Origin: JAVKMO01 sp031539345
GTDB lineage: Bacteria; Bacteroidota; Bacteroidia; Chitinophagales; Chitinophagaceae
Assembly: GCA_031539345.1 (NCBI GenBank)
Contig: JAVKMO010000027.1
Coordinates: 62,001 to 126,000 of the forward strand
Reading direction: 5' to 3'
Length of the DNA: 64,000 bases
Shown here piece by piece: positions 44,519-53,717 of the stretch. The notes beneath the pieces were generated by a model. That model ran no database searches. It saw only the letters and a list, made by a program, of their open reading frames with translations, and was not told where the DNA came from. The position numbers and the translations under genes are program-made. Each line of letters opens with the position of its first letter. Position 1 is the stretch's first letter.

Positions 44519-44650
44519 AAAATTTTAATTGAATAACGATTGAGTTGTTTTGAAAGCGAAGCAAGATAAGGTTTGAAATAGGAAATACGTCAAGTGGTTA
44601 TTTTTATCTTATGGCATAAAAGTTGAGTGGAAATTTTTTTGCATTCTATT

Positions 44651-45805
44651 TTAAATAGTCGGGTGGCGAGAAAAGGTAACTTCTGAATTGAGCATTAGCC
44701 TATATGTTGCAAGGGTTCTACTGCATACAGCATTTAATTTTATCATCAGTTTGAGCATTTTGGGATTAAAAGAACCAATCCATTGCATTTCATACACACT
44801 ATAATTTCTATGTTTCAATTGTGTTAATATTGTATTGATGAGTAAGGCATCAATGCCTTTGTGTTGATGACTTGGCACAACGCCATACACCAAACCAACG
44901 GCTTTTTGATTATGTTGAAAATGTAAATTGAATAACAATTGAATTTTTTTCCAAAAAGAAAATTTGCCATCCAAGTGTTTGAAATAAAAATTCAAATCGG
45001 GCAGATTGATGAAAAAAGCAACTGGTTTTTGCTGTTCATATACAAAACAAATAAGGCGTTCGTCAATCAATACATTCATTTGCTTAAATAGTATGAGCGT
45101 CTCTTCTATCGTAATTTTTTTGTTGCCGTCATGTGTTGTCCATGCTTCGTTATAAATGTGTACAAAGTCAATGACAAATTGTGTTATCTTTTTTTTATTG
45201 AAAAGACGTATTTCATATTGATTGTTTTTTTGTATTCGTTCGTATAAATTATTGAGTGCATTGGGTTGCCAATTGTTCAATTGAATTTCAAAACAAAATT
45301 GTTCGTAAAAAACTTGTAATCCATACTCTTCCAATAATTTTTTATAGTAAGGCAAGTGATAATTCATGCCATAAAGTGGAGCGTGAAACCCGTCGGTGAG
45401 CAAGCCCCAAAACTGGTCTCGTTCGCCTAAATTGATAGGCCCGTCCATTGCCACACAGTGCATAGAAAGTAAAAATTGTTTTGCTGTATTCAATAACAAA
45501 TTGGCCGCTTTTTGGTCGTTGATACATTCAAAAAAACCAAATCCTCCAGCTAAAAAATTGTCGCCTTTGTTCGTATAATTAGGATTAACAAAAGCTGCAA
45601 TACGCCCAATGACTTTTTTTTGTTTATCAAAAATAACCCAACGTCTGCACTTGTTTTTATTGTAATGGCGGTTGTTGAGAGAGAAAACTTTTTCAATATC
45701 AACCTCTAATGGAGCAATCCATGATTTGTCTTTTGCGTATAATTCATAAGGCAAATTGTAAAAGATTTGTGCTAATGCTTTCGTGTTTATTTCTTGAATT
45801 TGCAT
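44651..45805 (-). CDS. GNAT-fold protein of unknown substrate
   Basis: A 384-residue soluble protein of a Bacteroidota family sometimes misnamed GTP cyclohydrolase. Residues about 50-165 (RRWVIFDKQKKVIGRIAAFV, FGFFECINDQKAANLLLNTA, GPINLGERDQFWGLLTDGF) form one acyltransferase-like half; residues about 255-370 (AFFINLPDLN, GVVPSHQHKGIDALLINTIL) the second, whose HQHKGIDALL resembles the acetyl-CoA pyrophosphate loop. Its start codon is 45 bases from the recG start on the other strand. Confidence 0.65.
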   Translation of the reverse strand: MQIQEINTKALAQIFYNLPYELYAKDKSWIAPLEVDIEKVFSLNNRHYNKNKCRRWVIFDKQKKVIGRIAAFVNPNYTNKGDNFLAGGFGFFECINDQKAANLLLNTAKQFLLSMHCVAMDGPINLGERDQFWGLLTDGFHAPLYGMNYHLPYYKKLLEEYGLQVFYEQFCFEIQLNNWQPNALNNLYERIQKNNQYEIRLFNKKKITQFVIDFVHIYNEAWTTHDGNKKITIEETLILFKQMNVLIDERLICFVYEQQKPVAFFINLPDLNFYFKHLDGKFSFWKKIQLLFNLHFQHNQKAVGLVYGVVPSHQHKGIDALLINTILTQLKHRNYSVYEMQWIGSFNPKMLKLMIKLNAVCSRTLATYRLMLNSEVTFSRHPTI

Positions 45806-45850
45806 AAGTTTGTTTGTGTCGTTTTATTGTGCGTTTTATCTTTTGTTTCT

Positions 45851-47950
45851 ATGTCTTTTTTGGAAAACTCTATTGCGTATTTAAAAGGCGTTGGGCCTCA
45901 AAAAGCAGCTTTATTAAAAAACGAATTAGACATTAGTACATATCAAGATTTGCTCCATTGTTTCCCTTTTAGGCATGTGGACAAAAGTATGTTTTATACG
46001 ATTGAAAAAATACAGTCTGATACTGAATACGTTCAAATAAAAGGAAAAATAGTTCGTTATCAAGAACAAGGTGCAGGACACCAAAAACGCCTTGTTGCTC
46101 TTTTTCAAGATGATAAAAACACGCTTGAATTATTATGGTTTAAAGGCGTTCAATGGGTTGTCAAAAATCTTCCATTGCAACAAGAAATTGTTGTGTATGG
46201 AAAGGTTTCTTTTTTTATGGGAAAGCCTCAAATTGCTCACCCAGAAATAGAACCATGGGTCGCTTTTCAAGCAAATCGGTTTTTATTTAAACCCATTTAT
46301 GCAGGAACAGAAAAATTAAAAATGCGAGGCATCACTTCTAAAGTCATTGCTAAAATGGTCGAGCATTTATTTGACATTATGCCGCCAGATACCATTGTTG
46401 AAAATATTCCATCGTCAATTTTAGAAAGCCAAAAAATGATGTTGAGGCAAGAGGCTTTTTCACAAATTCATTTTCCTCGAAATTTGCAATCTTTAGAATC
46501 CGCCAAACACAGATTAAAATTTGAAGAATTTTTTATTGCACAAATGCGACTCGCTAATATTCGTAGTGGACGATATAAGCATACTAAAGGCATTGTGTTT
46601 GAACGTCTTGGATTTTTCTTTAATACATTTTACGATACGTGTTTGCCCTTTGCTTTAACGGGTGCACAAAAGCGTGTCTTGAAAGAAATTAGAAAAGATA
46701 CGATGTCTGGGGCACAAATGAATCGCTTGTTACAAGGCGATGTGGGAAGCGGAAAAACAGTTGTTGCTTTGATGGTGGCATTGATGGCGTTAGACAATAA
46801 TTGTCAGGCTTGTATTATGGCACCAACAGAAATTTTAGCCACACAACATTATCAAAACATCATTCAACTAACACAAAAACTAAATTTAAAAATTGCGTTA
46901 CTTACATCTTCAGTCAAAGGGAAGGCAAGAAAATTACTGTTAGAACAATTGGCAAATAATGAAATTCATTTGCTGATTGGCACACATTCTTTAGTAGAAA
47001 AGAATGTTGTATTTGCTTGTTTAGGCTTAGCCGTTATTGACGAACAGCATAAATTTGGAGTTGCTCAACGTAGTGCATTGTGGCAAAAAAATATTGTGCC
47101 GCCACATATTTTAGTCATGACAGCAACCCCCATTCCACGCACGCTTGCAATGACTGCTTATGGTGATTTAGAATGTAGCGTGATTGATGAATTGCCGCCA
47201 GGACGACAAGCTATTAAAACGGTTCATCGTTATGACAGAGAGCGTCCGCTACTGATTGATTTTATGAAAAAAGAAATTGCGAGTGGGAGACAAATTTATG
47301 TTGTGTTTCCTCTTATAGAAGAGTCGGAAAAAATGGACTACAAAAATTTATTTCATGGCATAGAAATTTATCAAACGTATTTTAGAGAACCTCATTATTA
47401 TCTTAGTGTGGTGCATGGACAACAAACCCCTGCGTTAAAAGAAACCAATATGCAACGCTTTATTCAAGGGCATACGCAAATTATGTTGAGTACAACAGTG
47501 ATTGAAGTGGGTGTAAATGTGCCCAATGCGTCAATGATGATTATTGAAAGTGCAGAAAAATTTGGGCTCTCGCAACTTCATCAACTGCGAGGAAGGGTAG
47601 GTAGGGGGAGTGAAAAAAGTTATTGCGTTTTATTGTCAGGACAAAAATTATCTCATGAAGCGAAACAACGATTGGCGACGATGTGTAACACGAATGACGG
47701 TTTTGTCATTGCAGAAAAAGATTTGGAAATAAGAGGTCCTGGAGAAATTGACGGAACAAAACAAAGTGGACTATTGAATTTTAAACTTGCAAGCATTACG
47801 CAAGACAAAGGATTGTTGGATTTGGCTAAAAATAAAACAGAAGAAATTATTCATGGCGACCCAGAATTGCTCAATCAAGAACACGCAGCACTCAAAAACT
47901 ATTTACTTATCGATACGCTTAAAAACACGTCATGGAAAAAAATTTCATAA
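45851..47950 (+). CDS. recG: ATP-dependent DNA helicase RecG
   Basis: A 699-residue superfamily 2 helicase that remodels stalled replication forks and Holliday junctions. I chose ATG 45851 because MSFLENSIAYLKGVGPQKA is the family's start; the in-frame extension to 45794 overlaps the neighbouring gene and looks like a chance hydrophobic stretch. The wedge (OB) domain spans about 45-150; Walker A is LLQGDVGSGKT, motif II is DEQHKFG, followed by TATPIPRTLAM, and motif VI is LHQLRGRVGRG. Complete. The next gene overlaps its 3' end by 19 bases. Confidence 0.96.
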   Translation: MSFLENSIAYLKGVGPQKAALLKNELDISTYQDLLHCFPFRHVDKSMFYTIEKIQSDTEYVQIKGKIVRYQEQGAGHQKRLVALFQDDKNTLELLWFKGVQWVVKNLPLQQEIVVYGKVSFFMGKPQIAHPEIEPWVAFQANRFLFKPIYAGTEKLKMRGITSKVIAKMVEHLFDIMPPDTIVENIPSSILESQKMMLRQEAFSQIHFPRNLQSLESAKHRLKFEEFFIAQMRLANIRSGRYKHTKGIVFERLGFFFNTFYDTCLPFALTGAQKRVLKEIRKDTMSGAQMNRLLQGDVGSGKTVVALMVALMALDNNCQACIMAPTEILATQHYQNIIQLTQKLNLKIALLTSSVKGKARKLLLEQLANNEIHLLIGTHSLVEKNVVFACLGLAVIDEQHKFGVAQRSALWQKNIVPPHILVMTATPIPRTLAMTAYGDLECSVIDELPPGRQAIKTVHRYDRERPLLIDFMKKEIASGRQIYVVFPLIEESEKMDYKNLFHGIEIYQTYFREPHYYLSVVHGQQTPALKETNMQRFIQGHTQIMLSTTVIEVGVNVPNASMMIIESAEKFGLSQLHQLRGRVGRGSEKSYCVLLSGQKLSHEAKQRLATMCNTNDGFVIAEKDLEIRGPGEIDGTKQSGLLNFKLASITQDKGLLDLAKNKTEEIIHGDPELLNQEHAALKNYLLIDTLKNTSWKKIS

Positions 47951-50900
47951 CTCGATTGTCCTTTAGTATAGTCTATTTATACGTCTTACTATTTTCTGTG
48001 CAAACCCTTAGTGCGCAATCTCAAACAACGCGTGCGATGCCAAGTCAAGATTACTTGGTGCATCATTTTATTGAAAACAAAGGACAGCTCCCGGACTCTA
48101 TTTTATTTGATTGCCCAACTAAAAATGGACACTTTTATTTTATGAAAAATGGGTTTATTGTTAGTAAAACACAGCCTTTACCTTCACATAAATCTTTTCA
48201 TCAAGAACAAATTGATAGTAATGCAAGAAGGACTGGGAAAACAGAAAATGACCTGTCAATTGTAAAAGGACATAACTATCAAATCCGTTTTGATCATTAC
48301 AATCTTGGTTCTACGCTTCGTCCGCAAAGGCTCATTGCCACACGATTTAATTATATTTTAAATACAGTAGAAAAAGAAATAACGGCTTCTTGTGCTGCTT
48401 ATCAAACGCTGGTTTATGAAAATGTATATGCCGGCATTGACGTTCGTTTTTTTGTTCATAATCAACAACTCAAATATGATATTGTTGTTCATCCAAATGG
48501 AAATATCAAAGACTTTTCCTTTGGTTATTCTGGCGTAGAAAATATGCGTATCCATCAACATAAATTGGTATATGAAACGTCTTTAGAAACAATTGAAGAA
48601 GACATACCAGAAAGTTTTTTGCATGATGGTGAGGGTAAAAAAGAAATGGTGAAAGTGCGTTATGCTTTAGATAAAAATGTTGTTCGTTTTCAAATTAAAA
48701 ACTATGCCAAAAACAAAACCTTAACCATTGATCCCACTTTAGTATTTGCGTCATTTTCTGGTAGCCCAATAGACAACTGGGGCTTTACATCAACCTATGG
48801 TGCAGACGGCTCTTTTTATTTGGGTGGCATTGTATTTGCTTCAGGGTATAATACGTCTATTGGTGCATTTCAATTGTCTTTTGGGGGAGGAGCCAGAGGT
48901 AGCAGTTCTTTTGTTCCGTCAACAGGATTGGGCGGTTCTTTTCCTACTGATGCCGTGATAATGAAATTTAACGCTACAGGAACAGAAGTTTTATACGCCA
49001 CGTATCTTGGAGGACAAGGCGATGAACTGCCAAATAGTTTAATAGAAGACAGCAAAGGCAATTTGCTGATTTTAGGAAGAACAAGCTCTGGTACAAATTT
49101 TCCTCGTCAAAATAGATCCTCTTATGGTTCTCTTGGTAGCACCGATATTTTTATTACCAAACTCAATGTAAATGGAAGTGCAGTTGTAAAATCTTGGCTA
49201 ATTGGTGGCTCTGGTGCTGATGGGGTGAATGTGTTTGTATCTTATATATCACAAAGGCAGACAGAAACAAATCGTTTTTATTCTGATATGAGTCGCGGTG
49301 AAATTATTCTTGATGAACAAGACAATATTTATGTTCTTTCTCAGACACAATCAGCCAATTTCCCCACTTTTGCGGCTTTTCAAAACACCTTTGGAGGTGG
49401 CACACAAGATGCCGCTTTTGTAAAAATATCACCTGATATGAATACGATTTTGTGTTCTTCTTTTTTGGGAGGAAATCGTACAGATGCTGGTTTTGTTTTG
49501 AATTACAATAAACAAAATAATATGATTTACCTTGCAGGAACAACGATGAGTGCCAATTTTCCTGGCGATAAAACAGGCGTTCTTCAAAGCACTTTATCGG
49601 GACCAACAGACGGATTTGTTAGTCGCATTTCTAACACAAATTACACTTTAGAAAAAACAACTTTTATTGGAACACCAAGTAACGATTATCTCTATGGAAT
49701 AAGGTCAGATAAGAATGGAAATATTTATATCATGGGCGTTACAGAAGGAAATTGGAATGTTGTCAATAGTGCTTACAACATTGGATATGGAAAACAATTT
49801 ATAGCCAAATTACCTGCCGATTTAGATACATATATTTATACAACAAGGTTCGGAACAAATAGTATCGATCCCAATATTTCTCCAGTTGCTTTTGCTGTCG
49901 ATCGCTGTGAAAATCTTTATATCGCAGGCTTTGGTCAAACACACCTTTCGGAGAGGTCTTTATATCGAGTCGCAGGAACAACAGGTTTGCCAGTTTCTGC
50001 AGATGCAATCAAAAAAACAACAGATGGCGGAGACTTTTATTTTATTGTATTTGAAAAAAATGCCAATAGAATTTTATACAGTACTTTTTATGGTATTACG
50101 ACAAATACCTTTGGCGACCATGTTGACGGAGGCACGAGCAGGTTTGACCCCAACGGAGTTATTTATCAAGCCATTTGTGCCTCTTGCAGCGTCAATAGCC
50201 GTTACCCTACAACACCAGGCGTTATTTTTCCCAGCAAGGGCGCACCAATAGAAGAATGTAATATGCTTGGTGTAAAAATTGATTTTAATCTCAGTGGTGT
50301 GGTGGCGTCTTTGAACAGTGAATTTCTTGCTTTTCCTTCTGCCGTAAAAGCCTGCTTCAATTCTACTATTTTGTTTGTAGATACCAAAGAACAAGGCGAA
50401 CGCTACGAATGGAATTTTGATGACGGAACAGGAAATATCACAACAACAGTACCTAAAATCAACCACGCGTTTGCAAGGCCTGGCAGGTATAATGTACGCC
50501 TCGTTTCTTTTAGAGCATCAACATGCAATGGTAGTGATACAAGTTTTCGTGTAATGACAATTACCGAAAATAAAGTACAATCAAAAATGAGTTTGGCAAG
50601 AGATAGTACAAGGTGCGATGTATTAAAAGTAAATTTTAAAAATCTGAGTGCAATGACAGAGAATACAAATATTGAAGACAGTTTATTTAAATGGAATTAT
50701 GGCGATGGAACGCAAGAAATATTGCCTAAAAAAAATCACCCAACACATATTTATGCAAAAGGCGGACAGTACACTGTAACGTTGACTGTCGTAAGCCAAT
50801 TTTGTAACGAAAGCCAAGCAATCAGCACAATCTTTCTTTTAACTCCAACGACTACGGCAGCATTTTCTTTTCCTCACGGTGCGTGTCTAAAACAAAATGT

Positions 50901-51615
50901 TACCGTGAATAATACATCTGTTGGTGCAGACGAATATTTTTGGTATGTTGATGGTAATCTGTTTTCAAAAGAACAAAGTCCTACCTTTCTTTTTATACAA
51001 CAAAAACCTTATATCATTCAACTCAAAACAGTCAATTCTTTTTCATGTAATAAAATTGATTCGATGAGCTTGACGATTATTCCATTACTACCACCGCAGA
51101 GTAACTTTTCTGTTGTTTATGAATCGTCAGAACAAAATCTTATTCCAAAATTTATTAACCAATCTACCAATGCAACTCTATACACATGGAATTTTGGTGA
51201 CAGCACAAGTATTGTAACAACACAAAAAGATACCCTACTGTATCATTTTTATAAAAATTCGACTACTTATCTCGCTTGCCTCACTGCACATAATCAAAAT
51301 TGTTTTCATCAAACGTGCAAGAATATTTCTATCGCACTTACACCTACGGTATTATCACCGAATGCCTTTACCCCCAATGGCGATGGCATCAATGACAAAT
51401 TTTTTGTACGTGTTATTGGAGGCACTTTTGTCCAAAAAAAAATTTACAACAGATGGGGGCAATTGGTGTTTGAAACCACAAAAGAAAACGAGGCATGGGA
51501 CGGAACTTATTTGGGTAAACTACAAGCCCCCGATGCCTATAATTTTGTTGTAGAATATCAAACAGAAACCGGACAAGTCAATTATTATAAAGGTAGTATT
51601 ACGCTTATTCAATAG
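47932..51615 (+). CDS. Giant secreted protein with PKD domains and T9SS type B sorting domain
   Basis: A 1227-residue surface or secreted protein. A signal peptide (1-30, ending LSAQS) is followed by HHFIENKGQLPDSILFD, the start of the DUF7948-like region, then SBBP-type beta-propeller repeats between about 270 and 720 (YATYLGGQGDELPNSLIEDS, SSFLGGNRTDAGF), and PKD domains (YEWNFDDGTGNITTTVP, FKWNYGDGTQ, YTWNFGDSTSIV) at about 825-1130. The last about 90 residues, LSPNAFTPNGDGINDKFFV onward, are the gliding motility-associated C-terminal (type B) sorting domain that directs export by the type IX system. It overlaps recG by 19 bases, so expression may depend on it. Confidence 0.92.
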   Translation: MEKNFITRLSFSIVYLYVLLFSVQTLSAQSQTTRAMPSQDYLVHHFIENKGQLPDSILFDCPTKNGHFYFMKNGFIVSKTQPLPSHKSFHQEQIDSNARRTGKTENDLSIVKGHNYQIRFDHYNLGSTLRPQRLIATRFNYILNTVEKEITASCAAYQTLVYENVYAGIDVRFFVHNQQLKYDIVVHPNGNIKDFSFGYSGVENMRIHQHKLVYETSLETIEEDIPESFLHDGEGKKEMVKVRYALDKNVVRFQIKNYAKNKTLTIDPTLVFASFSGSPIDNWGFTSTYGADGSFYLGGIVFASGYNTSIGAFQLSFGGGARGSSSFVPSTGLGGSFPTDAVIMKFNATGTEVLYATYLGGQGDELPNSLIEDSKGNLLILGRTSSGTNFPRQNRSSYGSLGSTDIFITKLNVNGSAVVKSWLIGGSGADGVNVFVSYISQRQTETNRFYSDMSRGEIILDEQDNIYVLSQTQSANFPTFAAFQNTFGGGTQDAAFVKISPDMNTILCSSFLGGNRTDAGFVLNYNKQNNMIYLAGTTMSANFPGDKTGVLQSTLSGPTDGFVSRISNTNYTLEKTTFIGTPSNDYLYGIRSDKNGNIYIMGVTEGNWNVVNSAYNIGYGKQFIAKLPADLDTYIYTTRFGTNSIDPNISPVAFAVDRCENLYIAGFGQTHLSERSLYRVAGTTGLPVSADAIKKTTDGGDFYFIVFEKNANRILYSTFYGITTNTFGDHVDGGTSRFDPNGVIYQAICASCSVNSRYPTTPGVIFPSKGAPIEECNMLGVKIDFNLSGVVASLNSEFLAFPSAVKACFNSTILFVDTKEQGERYEWNFDDGTGNITTTVPKINHAFARPGRYNVRLVSFRASTCNGSDTSFRVMTITENKVQSKMSLARDSTRCDVLKVNFKNLSAMTENTNIEDSLFKWNYGDGTQEILPKKNHPTHIYAKGGQYTVTLTVVSQFCNESQAISTIFLLTPTTTAAFSFPHGACLKQNVTVNNTSVGADEYFWYVDGNLFSKEQSPTFLFIQQKPYIIQLKTVNSFSCNKIDSMSLTIIPLLPPQSNFSVVYESSEQNLIPKFINQSTNATLYTWNFGDSTSIVTTQKDTLLYHFYKNSTTYLACLTAHNQNCFHQTCKNISIALTPTVLSPNAFTPNGDGINDKFFVRVIGGTFVQKKIYNRWGQLVFETTKENEAWDGTYLGKLQAPDAYNFVVEYQTETGQVNYYKGSITLIQ

Positions 51616-51678
51616 AAAATCGGATTTGTTTTTCATCTTTATTTAATGCCGAATTACACGTGATTAAAACAGCGTACA

Positions 51679-52080
51679 ATGAACACTTCAAATGCAATTA
51701 TTTTTTTTGATGGTAATTGTATGCTCTGCAGCACTTTTATTGCGTATGTCATCAAAAAAGAAATTCCACATCTCTTTTTTTGCGACCTCAATTTGCCAAT
51801 TGCAAAAGATATTCTAAGCACATACAAGTTGTCAAATCAACAACTCAATACAATTTATTTGATAGAAAATAATCAGCCTTTTCATAAATCTACAGCCGTG
51901 TTAAGGGTCTTTATGCTTATCCATCCGCAACAAAAATTGTTGTATAAAATCGCCTTACGTATCCCCCTTTTTTTAAGAGATAGTATGTATACGTTGATTG
52001 CTAAAAATCGACATCGATTGTTCAAATCTTCAACGTGTTTTTTGCCAACGCAAAAGCAACAACTGCAAATTTTAAAGTGA
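51679..52080 (+). CDS. DCC (DUF393) family thiol-disulfide oxidoreductase-like protein
   Basis: A 133-residue protein with the family's opening IIFFDGNCMLCSTFIAYVIK (about 7-26), where C14 and C17 form the CxxC-type pair, and the later STAVLRVF segment (about 74-81). DCC proteins are thioredoxin-like and of unsettled function. It lies 63 bases after the giant T9SS substrate gene. The C-terminus has a third conserved-looking cysteine (KSSTCFLP). Confidence 0.85.
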   Translation: MNTSNAIIFFDGNCMLCSTFIAYVIKKEIPHLFFCDLNLPIAKDILSTYKLSNQQLNTIYLIENNQPFHKSTAVLRVFMLIHPQQKLLYKIALRIPLFLRDSMYTLIAKNRHRLFKSSTCFLPTQKQQLQILK

Positions 52081-52167
52081 TTGGAGACCTTTTTAATTGC
52101 TGAAACTTTAAAAAGTCAAAGCAAAAAAGAAGAGGGGGAAGAGAGGAATAAAATCCTCAAATAAAAG

Positions 52168-52240
52168 TGGTGCGGGACGGAATTGAACCGCCGACACAGG
52201 GATTTTCAGTCCCTTGCTCTACCAACTGAGCTACCGCACC
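52168..52240 (-). tRNA. tRNA-Phe (GAA)
   Basis: A 73-base cloverleaf: acceptor GGTGCGG/CCGCACC, D stem GCTC/GAGC, anticodon stem AGGGA/TCCCT with loop CTGAAAA (anticodon GAA), T stem GGCGG/CCGTC with one wobble, discriminator A. CCA is not encoded. It lies downstream of the initiator tRNA on the same strand, so the two are likely cotranscribed. Confidence 0.96.
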
Positions 52241-52254
52241 AAACGATATTGTTG

Positions 52255-52326
52255 TTGCGGGGGATGGACTCGAACCAACGACCTCCAGGTTATGAGCCTG
52301 GCGAGCTACCTCTGCTCTACCCCACA
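52255..52326 (-). tRNA. Initiator tRNA-fMet (CAU)
   Basis: A 72-base cloverleaf with CAU anticodon (stem CCAGG/CCTGG, loop CTCATAA). The D stem GAGC/GCTC gives the A11-U24 pair that marks initiators. It departs from the textbook initiator: position 1 is U and can pair with A72, the first of the three G-C pairs in the anticodon stem is A-U (29-41), and the T stem GTTGG/CCATC has one U-U mismatch. The acceptor is otherwise TGTGGGG/CCCCGCA with one G-U pair. CCA is not encoded. Confidence 0.88.
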
Positions 52327-52511
52327 ATAGGGCGGTGAATATATAATTTAAAATGACTTGATAGCAATTTCATTTCTCTGCATCTACAAAAATAAAAACC
52401 TTTGAATAGTTTTCCATCGTCGACCATTTGATACCACGTGTTTGACTATTCAAAAAAGAAATCAAAATCTTTCATAAAAAAAAATATTTTCGCCGACTAA
52501 AAAATAATCCT

Positions 52512-52733
52512 ATGTTTTGGACAATCGAACTAGCGTCTTATTTAGAAGATGCTCCTTGGCCTTCTACTAAAGACGAATTAATTGATTTCGCTATTCGTAG
52601 CGGATCACCAATTCAAGTTATTGAAAATTTGCAAGAATTGGACGAGGAGGGAGAAGTGTATGAAAGTATTGAAGATATATGGGCAGACTATCCGAATAAA
52701 GACGACTTTATGTTTAATGAAGAAGAATATTAA
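52512..52733 (+). CDS. DUF2795 family protein
   Basis: A 73-residue acidic protein: MFWTIELASYLEDAPWPSTK, DELIDFAIRSGSPIQVIENL and a very acidic C-terminus (SIEDIWADYPNKDDF). This is the DUF2795 pattern, a small family of unknown function widespread in Bacteroidota. It precedes secE by 112 bases on the same strand. No catalytic residues are evident. Confidence 0.88.
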   Translation: MFWTIELASYLEDAPWPSTKDELIDFAIRSGSPIQVIENLQELDEEGEVYESIEDIWADYPNKDDFMFNEEEY

Positions 52734-52845
52734 ACACTTGTTTAAATGTAAAAGTAGTTCTTCAACAAGATGCCTCTGACTTTGCATTTCTTTCAATCAA
52801 TAATCTGCTTTATTACTCAAACAAATTGACGAAAAAATTAACGTT

Positions 52846-53043
52846 ATGATAAAAAAAATGATTTCTTATTTAGGTAATTCTTATACCGAAATAACAAAAG
52901 AAGTTACTTGGCCAACAATGGAAAGTTTACAACAATCGACCATGATAGTATTGACTTCAACCTTATTGATTACCTTTATAGTGTGGTTGATGGATACGGG
53001 GGCAGCCTTTTTATTAAAAACCGTTTATAGCGTTATCAAATAA
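52846..53043 (+). CDS. secE: Preprotein translocase subunit SecE
   Basis: A 65-residue short SecE with one amphipathic helix and one membrane helix (about 32-54). The conserved EITKEVTWPTMESLQQSTM segment (residues 14-32) precedes the helix. It stabilises SecY in the inner membrane. It lies 30 bases before nusG, the common pair. Confidence 0.93.
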   Translation: MIKKMISYLGNSYTEITKEVTWPTMESLQQSTMIVLTSTLLITFIVWLMDTGAAFLLKTVYSVIK

Positions 53044-53073
53044 TTTTCAAAACCCATTTTTAAACCAATTTGA

Positions 53074-53661
53074 ATGACAAATTTAGTAGCCGAAAACAAT
53101 AGTGCTGTTGTGCAAGCAGAAGATACAAAATGGTATGTGTTACGTGTAGTTAGTGGAAAAGAAAAAAAAGTAAAAGAATCTTTGGAAAAAGAATTGTTGA
53201 AAAAAAATTGGACATCACATATCAAGCAAATTTTATTGCCAACAGAAAAAGTTTATAAAGTTCAGAACGGGAAAAAGACAACAAAAGAAAGAAATTATTA
53301 TCCAGGGTATTTAATGATAGAAATTATCAATGGAAAATTTCATGATGATTTAAGAGAAGAAATTAGGAACGCACCAAACGTGATTCATTTTTTAGGTAAA
53401 CAACACCCTGTTGCTTTGCGTAAATCTGAAGTCAATAAAATGTTAGGACGTGTAGATGAAATGAGCGAAGGCGGTAGCATTATGATTGAACCATATATCG
53501 TTGGTGAAACGATTAAAATCATTGATGGACCTTTCAATAATTTTAATGGCGTGATAGAAGAAATCAATGACGATAAGAAAAAAGTAAAAGTTATTGTAAA
53601 AATATTTGGACGTTCAACGCCAGTAGAATTAGGCTTTGTACAAATTGAAAAAACGGTATAA
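53074..53661 (+). CDS. nusG: Transcription termination/antitermination factor NusG
   Basis: A 195-residue factor that binds RNA polymerase and links it to ribosomes and Rho. The NGN domain starts with KWYVLRVVSGKEKKVKESLE (about 19-38) and ends near FLGKQHPVAL; the C-terminal KOW domain reads EPYIVGETIKIIDGPFNNF followed by NGVIEEI and GRSTPVELGF. Normal length. rplK does not follow; rlmB does, after 56 bases. Confidence 0.96.
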   Translation: MTNLVAENNSAVVQAEDTKWYVLRVVSGKEKKVKESLEKELLKKNWTSHIKQILLPTEKVYKVQNGKKTTKERNYYPGYLMIEIINGKFHDDLREEIRNAPNVIHFLGKQHPVALRKSEVNKMLGRVDEMSEGGSIMIEPYIVGETIKIIDGPFNNFNGVIEEINDDKKKVKVIVKIFGRSTPVELGFVQIEKTV

Positions 53662-53717
53662 ATAATTTTTGGTCGCTTTTGCCATAACGAAAAAACGGTA
53701 TCAATCACTTACAGCAC

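Larger units (their letters stand above)
52081..52511. other. Intergenic region with two tRNA genes
   Basis: The stretch holds tRNA-Phe and an initiator tRNA on the minus strand. The remaining about 90 bases before them and 185 bases after them are AT-rich and, apart from a TATTTTCG near 52484 that is one base off the -7 consensus, show nothing I can support. Confidence 0.6.

Noticed and set aside
50074..50466. Minus-strand open frame of 130 codons within the giant T9SS gene
   Set aside because: It is a shadow of the conserved coding frame and has no start context or protein features.
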